Source of the DNA: Tritrichomonas musculus
Taxonomy: Eukaryota; Parabasalia; Tritrichomonadida; Tritrichomonadidae
NCBI GenBank assembly: GCA_039105265.1
Contig: JAPFFF010000065.1
Location: 496,001 to 560,000, forward strand
Direction: 5' to 3'
DNA: 64,000 nucleotides
The notes beneath the pieces are model-generated. The model was not told the DNA's origin and searched no databases. It worked only from the letters and a program-made list of their open reading frames with translations. This document shows positions 60,623 to 64,000 of the stretch, piece by piece. The translations under genes and the position numbers were made by a program. The number at the start of each line of letters is the position of its first letter. The first letter of the stretch is position 1.

Positions 60623-63600
60623 ATGTTGGCTGGAGTTCCAAATACAATAAATGATGAAAGTTTAAATCGTCCTTGCATGCTAGCAGCCTTAGCTTGTTCC
60701 TACAATCAAGAAATACAACATGTTATTCCATCAAAATGGAAATCCTGTGGAGGGGCTTATTCTAATAACATTGCCACCATTAAAGATACATTAGCTAAAT
60801 CTAATTTAGCTCTCTGGACTACACCTTATTCAGTCCTTAGCATGGTTAGTGCATTAATGCAGGACACTGGCGAATCAAACGAAGGAGAAGTTGGTCATAG
60901 AAGATGGTTTTTGTACCCTTACCTCGAAACAGTTGGTATTGGCTATTATCCATACTCTAAAAGCCTTTACATGGGATCTTTATATGTTGAACGTCCTTCG
61001 ATTACTGTTATTAGTGTCGCTCATAATCCAGCAAAAGCGGGGTATTTATATCCGGATGTTAAGTTTGTCGCATGGCCACCTCCAGGTCCATTCCCAATTC
61101 ATCAAATTGTAGCTTCATGGTCACTTACCTACAAAACTTTCCAAGATCCATCAGTGACTCTGGATGATATTGTTATTAAGTTGACTCGAGATGATGGAAC
61201 TGTTTTGGAGTGTGAAAGAGTTGATTTAATCAAAGACGATAAACCTGCAGATTGTTTGGCTGGATGTTTAATATTCCAACTTAAATATGGTTCTTACAAA
61301 CTCATAACAGCTCCACATGAAGTTAGAGTGCAGGTTTATATAAACAAAGAGTCAATCAAAGAAATTGTTGATTACACAGTTAAATTCTTTGATAATTTAA
61401 TTGAACAAAAAGCATGCTTCTATAATACAGATAAAAACAAATGCCCAACAAATATTGAAGAAGAGTACAAATTTGGACCGAATGAATACAACAATTTCCG
61501 TCCTCAAGGCGTTAATAGAGCTATTATTTACGTTGTTGAGGATATTAAACTCACACAAGAATTGAATCTAGATTTTTGTGCCACCATTATGCTCAAAAGT
61601 GGAAGGGTACAAGGCACTGTTAATATTGGTACAAGCACACAGCTTGACTTTGATGATCCTAGCCTTACTGACGTTAATATAAATGCTGATCCATCCTCAA
61701 GCCTTGTTTCTGGTGTTCTTTCTACTTCAATTAGCCCAAAGTCAACAACAATTAAATTGATAAAACCTCCTAAAACTGTTACTGGATTTGCTTCAACACG
61801 TGCTTTGGTTTTCTTTGGAATGAAATACTTATACATTAATTATCAAAGAGAAGTATTCTCTGGTGATTATGTTAATATGATCTTTGGTGATTATAGCTAT
61901 CTATACAACATTGTTTTTAATGATAATAATGAAGCTTATTTAACTTCATCTACTATATTAAGTACAGAATACCTTTGCCAAGGTGGAAATCAATATAATT
62001 TAAAAGAATGCTATAGTTTTACCAATTTTTATGAAACTCGTAATCTAAACACAGGGAAGAAGCAATTTAAGGTATATGCGAAACAGCCGCTTCAATTGTA
62101 TCCAACGAGTTTCGTAAATAATCCACAATTAATCTATGCTATATTTAATAATGCTCAAACGACATTAGAATATTCACCAACCTTAGAAACAAAGGTGAGA
62201 TCAATATACATTGCTCCGATGAGTACAAAGAATAATTTAAATTTAATATTCAAGGTTTCTGACAAATGCGCGCTTCCATATTACAACCAAGAAATTTCTC
62301 CACTTATGTTTCCATTCCAGAATTTATATTTGGCGAGGTTTGCAAGTAATAATAATTATTATCAGATTCCTGATTTAGTTGGAGATGATAATGCTAAAAA
62401 TCTTGTTAAATCTAACGAAACTGAAGTTTATAACGAAACAAATGAATTATTTACCAACGAAGATGGAACTTTTGTTTATACAAAAGAAATATCCCAAAAT
62501 CCTTTATTTATTACAAATAGAGCCCATTCAACTTACACATTTACAACAACTAATCCTAATGTAAGCATTCGTATTATGCCATCACCAAACACCATTGCTG
62601 CTCCAATTGAGTTTTATTTCCCGGAAAATACAATAAATTACAAATCTATTTTCATCATGAATTACCGAAGTGTAACAATAAAGGCTGAGGGATCAATGTT
62701 TTCAAAGATCAGATTATTAAATGTTTCTCAAGTTCGATTTGTTGATGCAAATGGACATGATATCACCGGAATTCAAACAGACGTTATTGGTAGTGAAAGA
62801 ATTGATTTGGCATCAAGTGCTTTATATGATACTTTAGCATTTAGAACAAGTAGCATTGTCAACCTTACCGGATGCAAATGCACCAATGCATTCGTTTACG
62901 ATTCAGATCCAGTAATTCACAATTTAGATATTACAAATCTTGAAATAGTAAATGGAAATCCTTCATTTGTTAATTGCAAAGTTCATGGTGAAGTTATAGT
63001 TAAAATTACTGAAGAATGCGAATCTTCTATTCAAATAGATAGTCAAACTGATTTTGTACCAAAGTCGCTAAAAATTATAATACCAAGTACGTCAAGTTCT
63101 AAGAAGCTTATGGAATTTAACTTTAATATAGTTCAATTATTAGTTGGTTTGAATTCAGATCAATTAGATAATGTGCTTTCAGCGACTGAAATCTTGGATC
63201 AATCAGGTAATTCTTTAAATTCATATAAAGTTGTTCCATCTCTAGATAAAAAAGGAGTTTTTATTGCTGAATCAGATTTTAATGAAGAAGATGCACCAAG
63301 CACAGTTAACACTGACTCATTTTTAATTGATTATGTAACAGATTTATCAAGCCAATATGCAATTAATCCTCCTCCACCAAATACATCATTTACTGATTCT
63401 ATTTCTGATCCTTTATGGGAAGATTATCCGCAGTTTGAAGATGATACACAAAATAGCGAAGAGATTTCACCATCTATTGAATATACAAGTATAGAAATAG
63501 TAGATACTGAAACATTCACTCAAAAGATAGAAGAAAGTAGTAATAAAGAAGAAGTAGTTGATAGTCAAACTGAAGAAGAAGTAGTTGATAGTCAAACTGA

Positions 63601-63919
63601 AGAAGAAGTAGTTACTAGTCAAACTGGAGAAGAAGATAATAAAAATGATGAAAATAATGGAAATAGTGATGGTGGTAAAAAGAAAGGATTATCTGCAGGA
63701 GGAATTATTGGAATTGTTATTGGAATAGTAATTGTAGTTATTGGTTCATTAGCAGCAGTAATACTAATCCTTCGAAGAAAGAAGAAATATGAACATTCCA
63801 CTGATAATGTTCCAGACAATCTAGAAGATAAAGATGAAAAAAATGCAAATGATGAAAATGCAAATGATGAAAATGCTATTGATAATAATGAACAGATTAA
63901 TAATAGTGACCCTATCTAA
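60623..63919 (+). CDS. CAP-domain surface membrane protein, 5' end lost
   Basis: A 1098-residue frame. Residues about 1-110 are the C-terminal part of a CAP (SCP/TAPS) domain, with ALMQDTGESNEGEVGHRRWF and LYPYLETVGIGYYPY (E88, H91 in the conserved core). About 110-1000 is a long extracellular, beta-rich region of unknown family with paired cysteines. Near 975-1010 lies a 9-residue tandem repeat (EEVVDSQTE). A membrane helix at about 1022-1045 (GIIGIVIGIVIVVIGSLAAV) precedes a short basic then acidic tail (RRKKKYEHS). A signal peptide and the start of the CAP domain are missing: a TAA directly precedes the ATG, and upstream DNA is ankyrin repeat. So this is probably a 5'-truncated gene, though the remaining frame is intact. 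Confidence 0.8.
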   Translation: MLAGVPNTINDESLNRPCMLAALACSYNQEIQHVIPSKWKSCGGAYSNNIATIKDTLAKSNLALWTTPYSVLSMVSALMQDTGESNEGEVGHRRWFLYPYLETVGIGYYPYSKSLYMGSLYVERPSITVISVAHNPAKAGYLYPDVKFVAWPPPGPFPIHQIVASWSLTYKTFQDPSVTLDDIVIKLTRDDGTVLECERVDLIKDDKPADCLAGCLIFQLKYGSYKLITAPHEVRVQVYINKESIKEIVDYTVKFFDNLIEQKACFYNTDKNKCPTNIEEEYKFGPNEYNNFRPQGVNRAIIYVVEDIKLTQELNLDFCATIMLKSGRVQGTVNIGTSTQLDFDDPSLTDVNINADPSSSLVSGVLSTSISPKSTTIKLIKPPKTVTGFASTRALVFFGMKYLYINYQREVFSGDYVNMIFGDYSYLYNIVFNDNNEAYLTSSTILSTEYLCQGGNQYNLKECYSFTNFYETRNLNTGKKQFKVYAKQPLQLYPTSFVNNPQLIYAIFNNAQTTLEYSPTLETKVRSIYIAPMSTKNNLNLIFKVSDKCALPYYNQEISPLMFPFQNLYLARFASNNNYYQIPDLVGDDNAKNLVKSNETEVYNETNELFTNEDGTFVYTKEISQNPLFITNRAHSTYTFTTTNPNVSIRIMPSPNTIAAPIEFYFPENTINYKSIFIMNYRSVTIKAEGSMFSKIRLLNVSQVRFVDANGHDITGIQTDVIGSERIDLASSALYDTLAFRTSSIVNLTGCKCTNAFVYDSDPVIHNLDITNLEIVNGNPSFVNCKVHGEVIVKITEECESSIQIDSQTDFVPKSLKIIIPSTSSSKKLMEFNFNIVQLLVGLNSDQLDNVLSATEILDQSGNSLNSYKVVPSLDKKGVFIAESDFNEEDAPSTVNTDSFLIDYVTDLSSQYAINPPPPNTSFTDSISDPLWEDYPQFEDDTQNSEEISPSIEYTSIEIVDTETFTQKIEESSNKEEVVDSQTEEEVVDSQTEEEVVTSQTGEEDNKNDENNGNSDGGKKKGLSAGGIIGIVIGIVIVVIGSLAAVILILRRKKKYEHSTDNVPDNLEDKDEKNANDENANDENAIDNNEQINNSDPI
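63549..63630. repeat. 27-bp tandem repeat, three units
   Basis: GAAGAAGTAGTTGATAGTCA-type units repeat three times with few changes, encoding the EEVVDSQTE repeats of the juxtamembrane stalk. Confidence 0.85.
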
Positions 63920-64000
63920 ATAAAAATAATTTTAAATGTTTTTTATAGTTTTTTTTCAAAAAAAAAATATTTGGGTAATCGTTTACAACTACTATGTTTT

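Overview
The window is strongly AT-rich DNA with long homopolymer A/T runs, single-exon genes on both strands and gene families typical of parabasalids: RCC1-kinase fusions, F5/8 type C (discoidin) proteins, a BspA-like repeat fragment, DUF3447-style ankyrin proteins, CAP-domain surface proteins, and Polinton-like and Tc1/mariner-type elements. I read it as a trichomonad nuclear contig, most likely Tritrichomonas. No intron was needed to read any intact gene, and no organelle, bacterial operon or CRISPR signal is present.

Layout. 0.6-12 kb is a host gene block: RCC1-kinase, an LMBR1-like membrane protein, two near-identical F5/8C proteins (6.2-7.6 and 10.6-12.0 kb), a small basic protein and a decayed minus-strand gene (8.3-8.7 kb). 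14.5-19.7 kb holds a BTB-tubby-like protein, an array of three large hairpins, a UBL-UBA protein and a Rab-like GTPase. 19.9-33.2 kb is a complex of virus-like (Polinton-like) elements: a left piece with a helicase, a TIR-to-TIR element of about 8.95 kb (23470-32422) with a C48/adenain-like protease, a HUH Rep-like nuclease, an HNH nuclease and large fibre-like coiled-coil proteins but no recognisable DNA polymerase, and a third copy of the same terminus at 33.2 kb. 33.5-37.9 kb is a nest of DNA transposons with clear target-site duplications. 38.1-41.2 kb contains a BspA-like scrap and a TTAA-flanked inverted-repeat element. 41.2-46.4 kb has a sugar transporter and an apparently intact DDE transposase. 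47.7-50.3 kb is a dead surface-protein gene split by a 1.2-kb element with 10-bp duplications. 50.4-64 kb returns to host genes: a third F5/8C protein, a FAM227-like protein, a second BTB-tubby-like protein, a tRNA-Leu-like relic, an iron-sulfur flavoprotein, a BTB/BACK-like F5/8C protein, a broken ankyrin gene, and a large CAP-domain membrane protein whose 5' end abuts the ankyrin remnant.

The genes form no pathway. The recurring theme is expanded families for signalling, surface display and ligand recognition, sitting in a landscape remodelled by mobile DNA. The most interesting signal is the pair of F5/8C genes: long tracts are almost identical, yet the differences cluster in three short stretches predicted to be discoidin-domain loops. 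Next are the polymerase-less Rep-carrying Polinton-like element and the nested transposons.
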